A stretch of 64,000 nucleotides of DNA from Stentor roeselii (lineage: Eukaryota > Ciliophora > Heterotrichea > Heterotrichida > Stentoridae), in the NCBI GenBank assembly GCA_006503475.1, contig RSEH01000035.1:124001-188000 (forward strand), read 5' to 3'. Under the pieces are notes generated by a model. That model did no database searches. It was given only the letters and a program-made list of their open reading frames with translations, and was not told where the DNA came from. Below, piece by piece: positions 29,901-38,752 of the stretch. Position 1 is the first letter of the stretch; every line of letters starts with the position of its first letter. Made by a program: the position numbers and the translations under genes.

Positions 29901-32899
29901 ACTTCTACCCAAAATGTTAGAATTATTGTTATAAAAAGCCTGAAAAATAAAATTTCTGAATTGTCGGTCTTACCTGAAGCATTTAAAATTATGTCATCGT
30001 TGAAAATTAGCAGGAATACAAATATGGTTAAACAGTCAATGAAAGTATTCAGTAAAAGGATGAAAACACTCATAGTGTTTAAATCACTAAACCAAAAAAC
30101 TGAAAAATTTTGATGAATGAAAGATTTACGATCCTCTAAGTATTCTAGAATCATAACAAGTAAAGGAAGAGTAACCCAAGAGTTCAAGCATATTTTGAAA
30201 CAAATGCTATAAAAAGAATTTAGAGAATATTCACATCTGGTCATATAAGCAAAAATCACAGTGCAAGCTAGAATGTTTTTGTAAAGAAATAAATGAAAAA
30301 ACATTGAGATCTTCTTGGAAATTGATGGTCCAGTAGAATGAATTAGTTCTTTCAGGTCATGAAAACTAGAAAATTTGATATCATGATAACTTAGTTCCTC
30401 TGATAATGACTTTTTCATGTAAAATCCAATATCTGCTGACTGCATCATCGGGATATCTTCTAACCTGCTTCCCACGGCGCCTACAAAAGGCTTAAATGAC
30501 AAGTTTTCCTTCATCATCTGAATGATATCTTGCTTATCTTTATTGGTAAGTTTATAAAAACACACTGATTTCGCGGAAAAAAGCAAGCAAATCAATAGTT
30601 TCACAGTATTTGGGTTTGATAGTGCAGTACGGAAACTAACCCGATCAACAAAAACAGAAAACTCATTCTTTAATACACTAGCAGGTTCCTCAATTTTCTG
30701 CATAACTCTTTCCTCTAAAGCACGAATATTCGAGTTGAAATGGTCCTCATAAATCAAATTATAACTATTGATACTTCTGCTAACCTTAACAGTAGAATTA
30801 ATCTCCGAAGCAACATCAAGATGCACCGAGAACTTATTCTCAAAAACATTCAAATCATCTAACTCCCCACAAGACTCCTCCAAATAAACATTCTTCAAAA
30901 TAGCATCTGCAAGGACCCTAAGACAAAGTGAATAACTTTCCACCCTCCTCATAAAAATAATAGAAGACCCATCATCAATAATTCCACTTTTCAAGCAAGC
31001 TGAAAAAGTCGCAGTTTTTTTATCAGAACTTGCAACCCAGAGCCTAGTTCCTGTTTTTTTAATAGAATGAACTGCCTGAACAGTTTCAGGTTTAACCGAG
31101 TCTTCAACTCCACAAATTCCAAGAAATTTGCAGCTTTTTTCAAGTTTTTGAAAAACTTTTTCCAGTCGTTTTTCTTTTTGTTCAGGAAAACTTTCAGCAT
31201 TATTAATTTCTTCCTTGATCCAGGAAATTTCTTTGGAATTAAGATTTTTTTTTCCAAGGACAAGAAAAGCGAGTCCTTTTATTTTAAATTTTTCGATTTT
31301 TGGAAAAATTTGGTCTTTAATGTGAGGGTCGATTTCAAGTTTATTTAAAAGTTTTTTTTCTGTGCCTCGAACGTAAAGAGTCCAGTTTTCGTCATTGTTT
31401 TCGATGATTGTTCTGATGTTTTTGCCTTTATTGGTTAGAATAATGCTGCAGGCGATGATTTGATCTGCGATGTTTAAGATGACTGAATGAGGGTTTAACG
31501 AGTAGACATAAGCACCGATGTCTTTACCGAAAGAGTTTATTGCTTGGTCATCGTTGGACCTGGTAAGTGATTTTTTTGAGTTGGTTTTTAAGTTGCATAA
31601 AAGAAGACATTTAAAGAACTCCTGCGTTTTTTCATTGGAAAGGTCTTCGTGTAGGTCAGTGAAGTCCTGGTCAATGTCGTGAAATAGTGAAAAGTCTGAA
31701 TTTGCTTGGTCCAAGTCACTGACTGTTAAGTAATTCACAGATTTTCTGTAAAGTTTCGAATAAACTATACTTAAAGTCACTTCATACTTGTTCTCAGTGA
31801 TTGCTCCAGTCGAACTAGTCACAATGTACTTCAAGGCTTTTAAGTTTTCTAAAATGTCCATGTTGTTAATTGAACAGCTTTTTATTGTTAGTTTGTAGAA
31901 AAGTAAAATAAACTCGTAAAGGATAAACATGCTTATTGGGATCATACTGGAAAATAATATCAAACATTCTCTGAAAGTTAAGAAAAAACTTGTCACTGAT
32001 GAGTGGCTGTTGGAATTCGTTGACATCACCGAGAGAGATGTTGTTAAGAACAGGTAAAGAAGTATGTAAAAAAATAAAAAGTTTTTTAATTTCACTTGTA
32101 AAAAATTTCGCTTTTTTGATTGCTTCTGGATACTGGAAAATGCTTTCGTTTCGTATCCTGCGTAGAGGATTATACCGATTATGAATGAAACGCCTGATAA
32201 TCGAGAAGACATCAGGAGTAAATTTTTGAATCTTAAATCTATGTACTTTGGATTTTTCATTAGACTCATCTTTCCGCTGAATTCAGAGTAATTGGGTGAG
32301 GGATCAGTAAAATAAATCTTCCCAATCATTTTTTCTTTAATACTCTCCTCAACCCCTCCTTTAAAAATCTGCTGAGTTTCAAAAACACTCATCTTCCTAT
32401 CAAATTCAGTTCTAGCAGTGACTTCTCCCAAGTCACAACAAAACCCACCATCAATACTAGAGCTAAAAACCACAAGTAAGTCAGCCGGGCATTTCTGTCC
32501 TTCTAAAACTTTAACAAAGTTTCCAACAACCAACTTTTCACTTTTGGTCAATTCAAAGTTTTTCCCGTTCCAAACATCGACAAGTGCTTCATTGATTTTT
32601 TTCTCTTCACGAAGTTCAGCCCTCAAAATAATGACGTTTTTTAATAAATTGATAAAGATCAGGACCAAAAAAGGCAGAAGAATCGACCCGAAATAGTCCT
32701 TTTTGTCCATATCAAGCAACTCAAGAATCAAAATAAATAAAAAAAACACAGGGGCAGGACTCAGAAACTGAAAAAAAATGCTTCTTGGGACCAGGTCAAG
32801 CCATGTGAACCGAGTAAAGTTAATTTTGTTTGCAGGATAAGGTGAAAAAAGTGAAGGTATCGATGAAAGTCTGATATTTCTTGAGAAGCTTTCAGACAT
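26906..32899 (-). CDS. Guanylate cyclase with N-terminal P4-ATPase-like domain
   Basis: A single frame of 1997 residues with the alveolate guanylate cyclase architecture: a P4-flippase-like half (about 1-1000), then two membrane-cyclase halves. The flippase half begins FTRFTWLDLVPRSIFFQFL and has LEGQKCPADLLVV, but the phosphorylation motif DKTGT is replaced at residues 361-367 by TSSTGAI, so the catalytic Asp is gone and no pump cycle is possible. Helix clusters near 1090-1300 and 1610-1770 precede cyclase domains at about 1330-1520 and 1800-1990. The first has KIETVGKTYMA (guanine-type Glu) and GDTVNTASRM (Asn/Arg), i.e. a C2-type half. The second has YSDIVGFT and TIGDCYV with both metal Asp, i.e. 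a C1-type half. This inverted order is known for ciliate and apicomplexan enzymes. Together they make one complete site producing cGMP at a cell or ciliary membrane. The start lies 119 bp from the divergent OGDH start. Confidence 0.93.
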   Translation of the reverse strand: MSESFSRNIRLSSIPSLFSPYPANKINFTRFTWLDLVPRSIFFQFLSPAPVFFLFILILELLDMDKKDYFGSILLPFLVLIFINLLKNVIILRAELREEKKINEALVDVWNGKNFELTKSEKLVVGNFVKVLEGQKCPADLLVVFSSSIDGGFCCDLGEVTARTEFDRKMSVFETQQIFKGGVEESIKEKMIGKIYFTDPSPNYSEFSGKMSLMKNPKYIDLRFKNLLLMSSRLSGVSFIIGIILYAGYETKAFSSIQKQSKKRNFLQVKLKNFLFFYILLYLFLTTSLSVMSTNSNSHSSVTSFFLTFRECLILFSSMIPISMFILYEFILLFYKLTIKSCSINNMDILENLKALKYIVTSSTGAITENKYEVTLSIVYSKLYRKSVNYLTVSDLDQANSDFSLFHDIDQDFTDLHEDLSNEKTQEFFKCLLLCNLKTNSKKSLTRSNDDQAINSFGKDIGAYVYSLNPHSVILNIADQIIACSIILTNKGKNIRTIIENNDENWTLYVRGTEKKLLNKLEIDPHIKDQIFPKIEKFKIKGLAFLVLGKKNLNSKEISWIKEEINNAESFPEQKEKRLEKVFQKLEKSCKFLGICGVEDSVKPETVQAVHSIKKTGTRLWVASSDKKTATFSACLKSGIIDDGSSIIFMRRVESYSLCLRVLADAILKNVYLEESCGELDDLNVFENKFSVHLDVASEINSTVKVSRSINSYNLIYEDHFNSNIRALEERVMQKIEEPASVLKNEFSVFVDRVSFRTALSNPNTVKLLICLLFSAKSVCFYKLTNKDKQDIIQMMKENLSFKPFVGAVGSRLEDIPMMQSADIGFYMKKSLSEELSYHDIKFSSFHDLKELIHSTGPSISKKISMFFHLFLYKNILACTVIFAYMTRCEYSLNSFYSICFKICLNSWVTLPLLVMILEYLEDRKSFIHQNFSVFWFSDLNTMSVFILLLNTFIDCLTIFVFLLIFNDDIILNASGKTDNSEILFFRLFITIILTFWVEVMRNVSIFTPLLISSLMISLSALILFSVLYEISTISDYHGIYNHLLSSPLCLVQLAMVPLTTLVLKTVAHLLIFSLINLKNKVFVKAKQSKLTTIYKHQIKSIKIVKDLYETNKYSLKFMISYIENVYQLNFIQSNIKVMRVLISVITILNCLWAVIDPLISMKSLELLIVNAVFSILMILLSLIAFTSFFKTYYAKVILFFIFVGILFKLVIEIMSKNISLMLTGIMPSIIYIFFNVDFLKVSVLNALGIVEYLIVEYLCSPEVYNNLKISEILTKIVIINVSSAFLARAIETTYREEYKLIKIQEQNYEKTQRILSVMLPEFVRKRVKDGVRYIAEDQGTVSIIFCDIDNFDMICAEYTPSELISFLDSFFQKLDTLCKIHGISKIETVGKTYMACSGLKDSESEMDGSVKMIHHTKRSISFSLAVIEEAERFLMKNKRKLEVKIGINSGPVTAGVVGYHKPQFSLVGDTVNTASRMCSTLKSKNAIQISSNTFHMIPDVTNLKFTSSTIFAKGKGEMNTFVVIPGFNEPTGTFDDAISNKTASAITGTGYHYETKLANENLSLLEMNFRTATLFYKNSECCSFQVLESEKDKKIRINKMESNKDIQTPIFLTCLVNYLVEISRSIYGMHFGEKGDELSFIMRCCCFCLIVLLILVFKKVYLRRFYSLIILFLVFFLLSTSSIEEIRMKEKVGEESLEILDHMFIYLILIYCSGFSSRSLIFLFPVLIFPNLYIQSSRKVTYNRVFDLIVLTVFYFVNTSAIFNRETQIVNYTQLKTATEKDLLKTEDLLKQMMPAHVVENMKNHKTLTEKVHNVTLLYSDIVGFTEWSSKKSPKEIVNVLSEIFSRFDRLCLRHNVYKVHTIGDCYVVLGNLDFSQRNPGLECLNVVQMALAMIEVMKEVNLELAVNLNIRIGIHSGSMIAGIVGTDVVRYDIYGPDVLVANQMESNGSPGRINVSDATRELLLNMEARFNFVFNKELNFVTINKKIRTFLLSKE

Positions 32900-33018
32900 T
32901 TATTAAAAATATTAAGATTCAGGCACTTAAAGCCTTAAAACACTGAAACCTTCTCAATATAAAAAAAAATTTTATCCTTACTTTAACCTTCTTATTTCTC
33001 ATCAATTACCATTCATAA
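32900..33018. promoter_or_regulatory. Shared 119-bp divergent promoter region (guanylate cyclase / OGDH)
   Basis: Two start codons face away from each other across 119 bp of AT-rich sequence, which must hold both promoters and both 5' UTRs. It contains A/T stretches (ataaaaaaaaattttat) but no motif I can name. Confidence 0.5.
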
Positions 33019-35898
33019 ATGTGGCGAGCAACCAGCAAGTTCTGTAAAAGCCCCAAACGTCTCTTCTCAGACAACTTCTACTCTTCAACTAACGCTATTT
33101 ACATCGAAATGCTTCATGAGAAGTGGTTGTCTAATCCAACTTCTGTGCATCCTTCTTGGCAAGCTTTTTTTTCAGCGACTGATGCGAACTTGTCAACAAC
33201 TTTCACTGCTCCGGACTTCTCGAAAGTAGGAACTTCGGATAAAAAGAGTTCCACTTATGTGAATGATGTGTTAAAAGTGCAGAACTTGCTTCATGGGTAT
33301 CAAAGATATGGGTACATGATTGCTGACCTTGATCCTCTTAAGTTGAATGAACTGGTTTATATTCATAGCCCTGATTTGAGGATTCCTGGACCTATTAGGA
33401 TGGAAAATTATAAGTTCACTGAAGAGGACATGGATAGGGAATTCGATATTGGAAGTGAAGTACTCTCTGGGTTCATGAAAATTGATGGACCTACACGTGG
33501 CAAGTGGAAGTTGAGGGATTTGATTGAACAGCTGAAAAATGTTTATACGAAAAAAATTGGATTTGATTATATGCATATTCCTTTTCGTGATGAATGTAAT
33601 TGGATTAAAGGGAGAATTGAAACTGAGGAATTATTTTCGAATACCAAAGAACGAAAACTGGAAATCTTCACAAAGCTTGCGCAAGCCCAGCTACTCGAAG
33701 AATTTTTCCACAAGAAATTTTCAACTCACAAGCGCTTCGGAATGGACGGATGCGAAGCAGCAGTGCTAGCAGTTCACAGTTTGATAGAGCGTGCAATAGA
33801 AAACGACGTGGATAACTTTGTGATCGGGATGCCTCACAGAGGTCGTTTAAACATAATGTCAAACATTTTAGACACTTCTTTAAACGAGATGTTCAGTTTA
33901 TTTTATGGTATGGGTTACCGTCAAACAGAAGAAGGCGACGTGAAATACCATTTAGGCCAGACAACAATTCGAGAGATAAAAGGTCGAAAAGTGACAATAA
34001 CACTTCTCGCAAATCCCAGTCACTTAGAAGCCGTTGACCCTGTCGTTGTCGGCGTGGCTCGAGCGATTCAGAACAAGCAGTTAAACCGAAGAAAGACCAT
34101 GGCGATTATCTTGCATGGCGACGCTGCTCTAGCCGGGCAAGGAGTCGTTTATGAGACTCTTCAAATGGAAGACTTGTTCGACTATGGAACTGGAGGCGCT
34201 GTGCACCTTGTCATCAATAACAACATCGGATTCACCACCACTCCTAGAGAAGCCAGGTCTGGGCAGTTCCCGACTGAAATTGCTAAATCTATCTTCGCAC
34301 CCATCTTTCATGTCAATGGAGACTGCCCTGAACATGTCGATTATGTCTCAAGACTCGCTGCGGACTGGAGAACTGAATTTCGTAATAGCGTCTTTATTGA
34401 TATCATCGGGTATCGACGATTCGGACATAATGAACTAGATGAACCACTTTTTACCAATCCGAAAATGTATCAAATTATTCATAAACATACAACAGTCCTT
34501 AAAAAATACACCCAAGACCTTATTGACGAAAAGATTTTCACTCAAGAAGAGGCAGATGAGATTAAAAAGGGAATCATTGATGACTTTGAAAGAGAATTCG
34601 CTAAAGTTAAAAGTAAATCAGAAGCTAAAGTTGAAGTAAAACATTTGGAAAGACAAGGAATTTCTGATGTTTTTAGAACTGGGATCGAAGTCGATAAGTT
34701 AAAAGAAATCGGAGTAAAAGTCCATAGTTTACCAAGTGATTTAAAACCACACCCACAAATCACTAAGATTTATAATAACCGTAAAACTGCCATTGAAAGA
34801 GGCACTGGAATTGACTGGGGAACTGCAGAGGCTCTTGCTTGGGCTTCTATTTTAAGTGAGGAAAAAATGGATGTCAGGATCAGTGGCCAAGATGTCCAAA
34901 GAGGAACCTTCTCTCACCGTCATTCAGTCATTCACGACCAAACCGTCGATAGAAAAAAATATGTTCCACTTAACCATATTGCCTCAAATCAAGGAAATTT
35001 CACAGCAGCTAATTCTCATTTATCTGAATACGCTGTTTTAGGATTTGAACATGGATACACTCTTGCTAATCCTAATGCTTTAGTTATGTGGGAAGGACAA
35101 TTTGGAGATTTCATGAATGGAGCTCAGATTATCATTGACCAGTTCATTACAAGTGGAGAGGCAAAATGGGGGCAAGAGTCCGGCCTTGTATTACTTCTTC
35201 CTCATGGTTACGACGGCCAAGGCGCCGAGCATTCATGTGCAAGACTAGGCCGATTTCTTCAAGCCTCTTCAGAAGACCCATACACGATACCCTCTGAAAT
35301 AATAAAAGACTACAAACAATGTTTTTTCAACAACATCCAAGTAGTCAACCCATCAACCCCAGCGAATTACTTCCACTTTCTAAGACGTCAAATAAAACGT
35401 GAATTCCGCAAGCCATTAATCGTCATGTCTCCAAAGCGCCTTCTCCGTCACAAGCTTGCCGTGAGTGACTTATCAGAACTTTCAGAAGACCGGGTAAAGC
35501 GAGTGATTGACGATTCTCTCTTCGACAACCTTTCAGGTCCAAGGGTTCGAAAAGTCATTCTCTGTTCAGGTCAGGTCTACTACGACCTATTCGAAGAAAG
35601 ATCAAAAAGAAACATCGCCGACATAGCAATTATAAGAATTGAGCAATTAGCTCCTTTTCCATTTGAAAAAATTCAAGACGTGGGCAAAAAGTACCCGAAT
35701 GCGCTTTTCCAATGGGTGCAAGAAGAGCCTTTAAACCTCGGCGCCTGGCAATACGTCGAGCCTCGCATTTTGACAAGTATCGGGAACTCGAAAGACGTGT
35801 CAGTCGTTGCAAGGCCTTCAAGTGCAGCGGCAGCGACAGGTTATCATTCAGTTCACCAAGCGGAACTTCTGAATTTACTGGACCGGTCGATGAGTTAA
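33019..35898 (+). CDS. 2-oxoglutarate dehydrogenase E1 component, mitochondrial
   Basis: Thiamine-diphosphate enzyme of the TCA cycle that decarboxylates 2-oxoglutarate within the OGDH complex in the mitochondrial matrix. It has 959 residues, near the family length of about 1000. The N-terminus (MWRATSKFCKSPKRLFSDNF) is an Arg/Lys/Ser-rich presequence, followed by the E1-typical YIEMLHEKWLSNPTSVHPSW. Active-site stretches are IGMPHRGRLN, the ThDP motif from GDAALAGQG to NNNIGFTT, and the C-terminal SGQDVQRGTFSHRH and LLLPHGYDGQGAEHSCAR. All look intact. The segment GTAATTGGATTAAAG at about 33598 mimics a 15-nt intron but encodes conserved residues (CNWIKGRIET) and is coding. Confidence 0.96.
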   Translation: MWRATSKFCKSPKRLFSDNFYSSTNAIYIEMLHEKWLSNPTSVHPSWQAFFSATDANLSTTFTAPDFSKVGTSDKKSSTYVNDVLKVQNLLHGYQRYGYMIADLDPLKLNELVYIHSPDLRIPGPIRMENYKFTEEDMDREFDIGSEVLSGFMKIDGPTRGKWKLRDLIEQLKNVYTKKIGFDYMHIPFRDECNWIKGRIETEELFSNTKERKLEIFTKLAQAQLLEEFFHKKFSTHKRFGMDGCEAAVLAVHSLIERAIENDVDNFVIGMPHRGRLNIMSNILDTSLNEMFSLFYGMGYRQTEEGDVKYHLGQTTIREIKGRKVTITLLANPSHLEAVDPVVVGVARAIQNKQLNRRKTMAIILHGDAALAGQGVVYETLQMEDLFDYGTGGAVHLVINNNIGFTTTPREARSGQFPTEIAKSIFAPIFHVNGDCPEHVDYVSRLAADWRTEFRNSVFIDIIGYRRFGHNELDEPLFTNPKMYQIIHKHTTVLKKYTQDLIDEKIFTQEEADEIKKGIIDDFEREFAKVKSKSEAKVEVKHLERQGISDVFRTGIEVDKLKEIGVKVHSLPSDLKPHPQITKIYNNRKTAIERGTGIDWGTAEALAWASILSEEKMDVRISGQDVQRGTFSHRHSVIHDQTVDRKKYVPLNHIASNQGNFTAANSHLSEYAVLGFEHGYTLANPNALVMWEGQFGDFMNGAQIIIDQFITSGEAKWGQESGLVLLLPHGYDGQGAEHSCARLGRFLQASSEDPYTIPSEIIKDYKQCFFNNIQVVNPSTPANYFHFLRRQIKREFRKPLIVMSPKRLLRHKLAVSDLSELSEDRVKRVIDDSLFDNLSGPRVRKVILCSGQVYYDLFEERSKRNIADIAIIRIEQLAPFPFEKIQDVGKKYPNALFQWVQEEPLNLGAWQYVEPRILTSIGNSKDVSVVARPSSAAAATGYHSVHQAELLNLLDRSMS

Positions 35899-35922
35899 GT
35901 AGTTAACCTTCTAAAGCTAAGT

Positions 35923-37140
35923 CTAATTAAGTTCGGAGTTACGCAACTTGTTGACTACGTTTTTGCGACGCTCCATTTCTTCTGCACTTACTATCGGAGG
36001 CAGATTTCCCAAGTCTTTCTTCGCTGATAGGTCTGTGCCTCCGTTTTTTAAGTAGTTTTGCATCTCGACTGCACGTTCTTCTTGCTTCTTCTTTAAAAGC
36101 AGCTCACGCTGCTTTTTTAAACGTTGGGTTCTTTCTTCTAGACTTTCTCCTACGGGGGCAGCGTCTGGCTTCTTTTCGGAGTACTTTGAGGCGATTTTTT
36201 TGTTGATTTCGTCGAGCTCGGCTGATTCTTTTATCTCGCCGCTTACGTCGAGCTTTTGGAATTCGCTTAGGTCGACGTTTGCTGTTTTTTTTAATGTTAC
36301 TGGAGGAAGGTGCTTTTTTTCTTCTTCTAGTTTTTTTTGCTCTTTTTCGAGCTTTCGACGGGTTTCTTCTTCTCTTTGCTTGTCTCGAAGAAGGGCTTGT
36401 TCTTTTTGCTTGAATTCTTCTTCTTCTTGTTGCTTTCTTAATTGCTCGTCTCGGCGTTGCTTTTCGTATCTTTCTTTTTCGTCTTGCTTCATCTTTGCTA
36501 GCTTTTCGTCTTCTTTTCTTTTGAACTCTTGGGCTAAAGAGAGAGCCTGAGCTTTTTCGCTTTCTTGCTGTCTTTTATACTCTTCTTCACTTTCTCTCAT
36601 GATCTTTCTAATAAGTTCTTCTTCCTCTTCTTCTAGACGTTTGCGTTCAGCTTCTGCAGCTAAAGACAAGGCCATGATGTGCTCGATCTCAGCTTGTGCA
36701 CTGTCAGCAGCAACTCTTGAGACTTCATCTGCATGCACATGTCCTTCGTTCTGAAGCATTTGCATTGCTTCTAATTCGAGTTCTTTGTTCCTTTTGACCA
36801 TCAATTTCTTAAAACTCATGAAATTCAGAGTCGCCAGGATCTGTTCGAAGTACTTCTTGTGGTTCGGGTTTTTTAGACCTGCCTTCACCACCTTAAAAAA
36901 CATGTCATGAGTGGCTCCAAGTTCAATGCAAATATTATTGAGTAGTAATTCGATCATTTCCTCGAAATCCTACCTAATAGTTACCTTATGAACTGCGGTG
37001 TACTCGAACTTATTTTCATCCTCCATATCAAAGATAAAACATCGTTCATCAATAAAGCTCATAATAGGTATCTTCCATCCAGGACTTGCTAGAAATTGCA
37101 AGGTGTAGTCGTAAAGCCATTCCTCAGGCGAGTCAACCAT
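35923..37140 (-). CDS. CFAP36: CFAP36 (CCDC104/BARTL1) homologue with UIM-like coiled coil
   Basis: Two exons (37140-36985 and 36969-35923) joined across a 15-nt intron; 400 residues. The spliced N-terminus reads EEWLYDYTLQFLASPGWKIP, then MSFIDERCFIFDMEDENKF and YTAVHKDFEEMIELLL. This matches the BART-like domain of CFAP36 (in the human protein, '[30 protein letters not shown]'), which binds ARL3-GTP and acts in cilia. After residue 125 comes a long Glu/Lys/Arg-rich helix containing three ubiquitin-interacting-motif-like segments (EIEHIMALSLAAE, ELIRKIMRESEEE, AQALSLAQEFKRK). The tail ends in a basic helix (TQRLKKQRELLLKKKQEER). Without the first exon the BART-like fold would be cut, so the splice is well supported. 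Converges on OGDH (24 bp between stops). Confidence 0.88.
36970..36984 (-). other. 15-nt intron
   Basis: GTAACTATTAGGTAG on the minus strand within the BART-like domain of CFAP36. Splicing joins ...YTAVHK to DFEEMIELLL in frame, matching the family alignment. A at position 10. Confidence 0.93.
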
Positions 37141-37232
37141 TTATTATATCCACCATCCACACCTTCCAAAGACCTCTAGATAAAAAAAATATTCCAATTC
37201 TCACTCCTTCATGCCATCTCCATTCCATATAA
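37141..37232. promoter_or_regulatory. Shared 92-bp divergent promoter region (CFAP36 / LpxB-like)
   Basis: Divergent ATGs lie 92 bp apart. The plus strand is C/T/A-rich and G-poor, ending ccatataaATG. No named motif. Confidence 0.45.
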
Positions 37233-38723
37233 ATGCTGATTCGAGCAGTCAGACAAATGAGCTCAGGGCGAGTAGTATGTCTTTTAGCGAACTCTCAAAA
37301 AGCCGACCGTGTAGGAGCCGATCTGATGAAAAACCTGAAGTCAATAAGCAACACCCAGCTGAAATTTATTGGTTCAGGTGGTCCTCTGATGGAAGCTGAA
37401 GGAATGACGACTTTTTACTCAACAGACGAGTTCCACCCGAAACCGTTCGTTCCATTTCGAGGTACAATGGCAGAAGAAGTAAACCTTTGGCTGTGGCTGA
37501 AGCGAAACCCGATAACGAAGACCTACACAGGCCCGATGCACAACGTGTTGAAAGCATTTGATTCAAAAGACCTGGTGACAAGGATCATGGGGTACAAGCC
37601 CAGCGTTATCATGACTCTCGACCATGACATGCTGAGCATCAAGCAACATCGGAAGTTCGTCGAAGCTTATCGAAAATCTTCGCTGATTAAACCGAAACAG
37701 GTCCATATGGGGCGCTTTATTTACAGATTTAATACTGATCAACTGAAAAACGCCATTGACCATGTCATGTATACCATTCCTATCAACCCTCGTAATTGGA
37801 GTGGATTTCAGTTTCCTTCTACTTTTATTGGACAAAGCTCGTTTGAACAAGCTTATAGGTTTTTACTTAAGAGAAATGGAGGGGATCATCTTCTTACTAA
37901 GGATTCGGTTCAGATGAATATTGATCATTTCTACTCGGAAACTGAGAATTATATTGAATTGGAGAGAAAAAGTTTTAGGAAAAATTTTGATATTAGTGAT
38001 ACTGCTACTGTTTTGTTTTTATCGCCTGGGAATAAAGAAAGTGAATACAAGTGGAGTTTGCCGATCCTAAACAAAACCGCAAACGACTTCATCAGCCAAT
38101 ACGCAGAGCCTTACAACACTTCCGCAGGTTCTCCACCAATAAGTGAATTCGTAGTAGCAATTCCAGTAAACGATCAAAACTCAAGACAAATCGATTCCTT
38201 AGTGCGAGTAGCAGGTTGGAAGTCACGTGTAATCCTTCTCGAAACCGAAGACCAACGAAGATCAGCCCAAGCCGGTAGCGACTATTCAATCTCTTACAAC
38301 GGTGACGTGGTATTCGAGAACCTAGCAAACCAGCTTCCAACGATAATAATCGAGAACATGGGCAAGTGGGAGTATTACTTCGTTCTCGCCTGGAACAGGT
38401 TCAACAACGACTTGAACATCATCGCAGACGGTGACCTTTTCCCAGAAGTGATCGAAGGCCAGGCCCATCCTCCGAAGCTTGTCGAACTTCTGAACACTTG
38501 GCATGCTTCACCCGCGCAGAGGTTTTGGCCACTTCAAGGATATGAAAATATCCTTCATAAGCTCCTGCCGGTTAAAGTTAGAGAAATGGGGATGGGCACT
38601 CATCATGAGTATTATTCTCCTGATCAACTCGCGGCTCAGACCCTCTGGGAATTCATTCAAAATGCCCCTGAGCGAACTTTCGCTGAAGAGGAAAACTTAT
38701 TTTTAAGCAACTTGAGAGGGTAA
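37233..38723 (+). CDS. LpxB-family (lipid-A-disaccharide synthase-like) glycosyltransferase homologue
   Basis: 496 residues (bacterial LpxB is about 380). The alignment to the GT19 family can be followed through the whole chain: FIGSGGPLMEAEGM (LpxB 'VGVAGPRMQAEG'), PSVIMTLDHDML ('DVFVGIDAPDF'), FPSTFIGQSSFEQA ('CRFIGHTMADA'), VLFLSPGNKESE ('LLPGSRGAEVE'), AGSDYSISYNGDVVFENLAN ('ASDAALLASGTAALECML'), LNIIADGDLFPEVI ('PNLLAGRELVKELL'). Key motifs are altered: the N-terminal GEASGD loop is ANSQKAD, PGSR is PGNK, and SGTAALE is NGDVVFE with its Glu kept. Bacterial LpxB makes the lipid A disaccharide; plant homologues are mitochondrial. The N-terminus (MLIRAVRQMSSGRVV) could be a short mitochondrial presequence. 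Activity is uncertain. Confidence 0.8.
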   Translation: MLIRAVRQMSSGRVVCLLANSQKADRVGADLMKNLKSISNTQLKFIGSGGPLMEAEGMTTFYSTDEFHPKPFVPFRGTMAEEVNLWLWLKRNPITKTYTGPMHNVLKAFDSKDLVTRIMGYKPSVIMTLDHDMLSIKQHRKFVEAYRKSSLIKPKQVHMGRFIYRFNTDQLKNAIDHVMYTIPINPRNWSGFQFPSTFIGQSSFEQAYRFLLKRNGGDHLLTKDSVQMNIDHFYSETENYIELERKSFRKNFDISDTATVLFLSPGNKESEYKWSLPILNKTANDFISQYAEPYNTSAGSPPISEFVVAIPVNDQNSRQIDSLVRVAGWKSRVILLETEDQRRSAQAGSDYSISYNGDVVFENLANQLPTIIIENMGKWEYYFVLAWNRFNNDLNIIADGDLFPEVIEGQAHPPKLVELLNTWHASPAQRFWPLQGYENILHKLLPVKVREMGMGTHHEYYSPDQLAAQTLWEFIQNAPERTFAEEENLFLSNLRG

Positions 38724-38752
38724 TAGGCTAGCTCTAGATAAGCTTATATAAG

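Noticed and set aside
33598-33612. GTAATTGGATTAAAG inside OGDH looks like a 15-nt intron
   Set aside because: It lacks the A at position 10 found in all accepted introns and encodes residues (CNWIKG) that align with the conserved E1 sequence 'CQWIR', so it is coding.
36200-36550. Long Ser/Cys/Phe-rich plus-strand frame opposite CFAP36
   Set aside because: It is the mirror of the Glu/Lys-rich coiled coil on the other strand, as are similar frames opposite the other coiled-coil genes.
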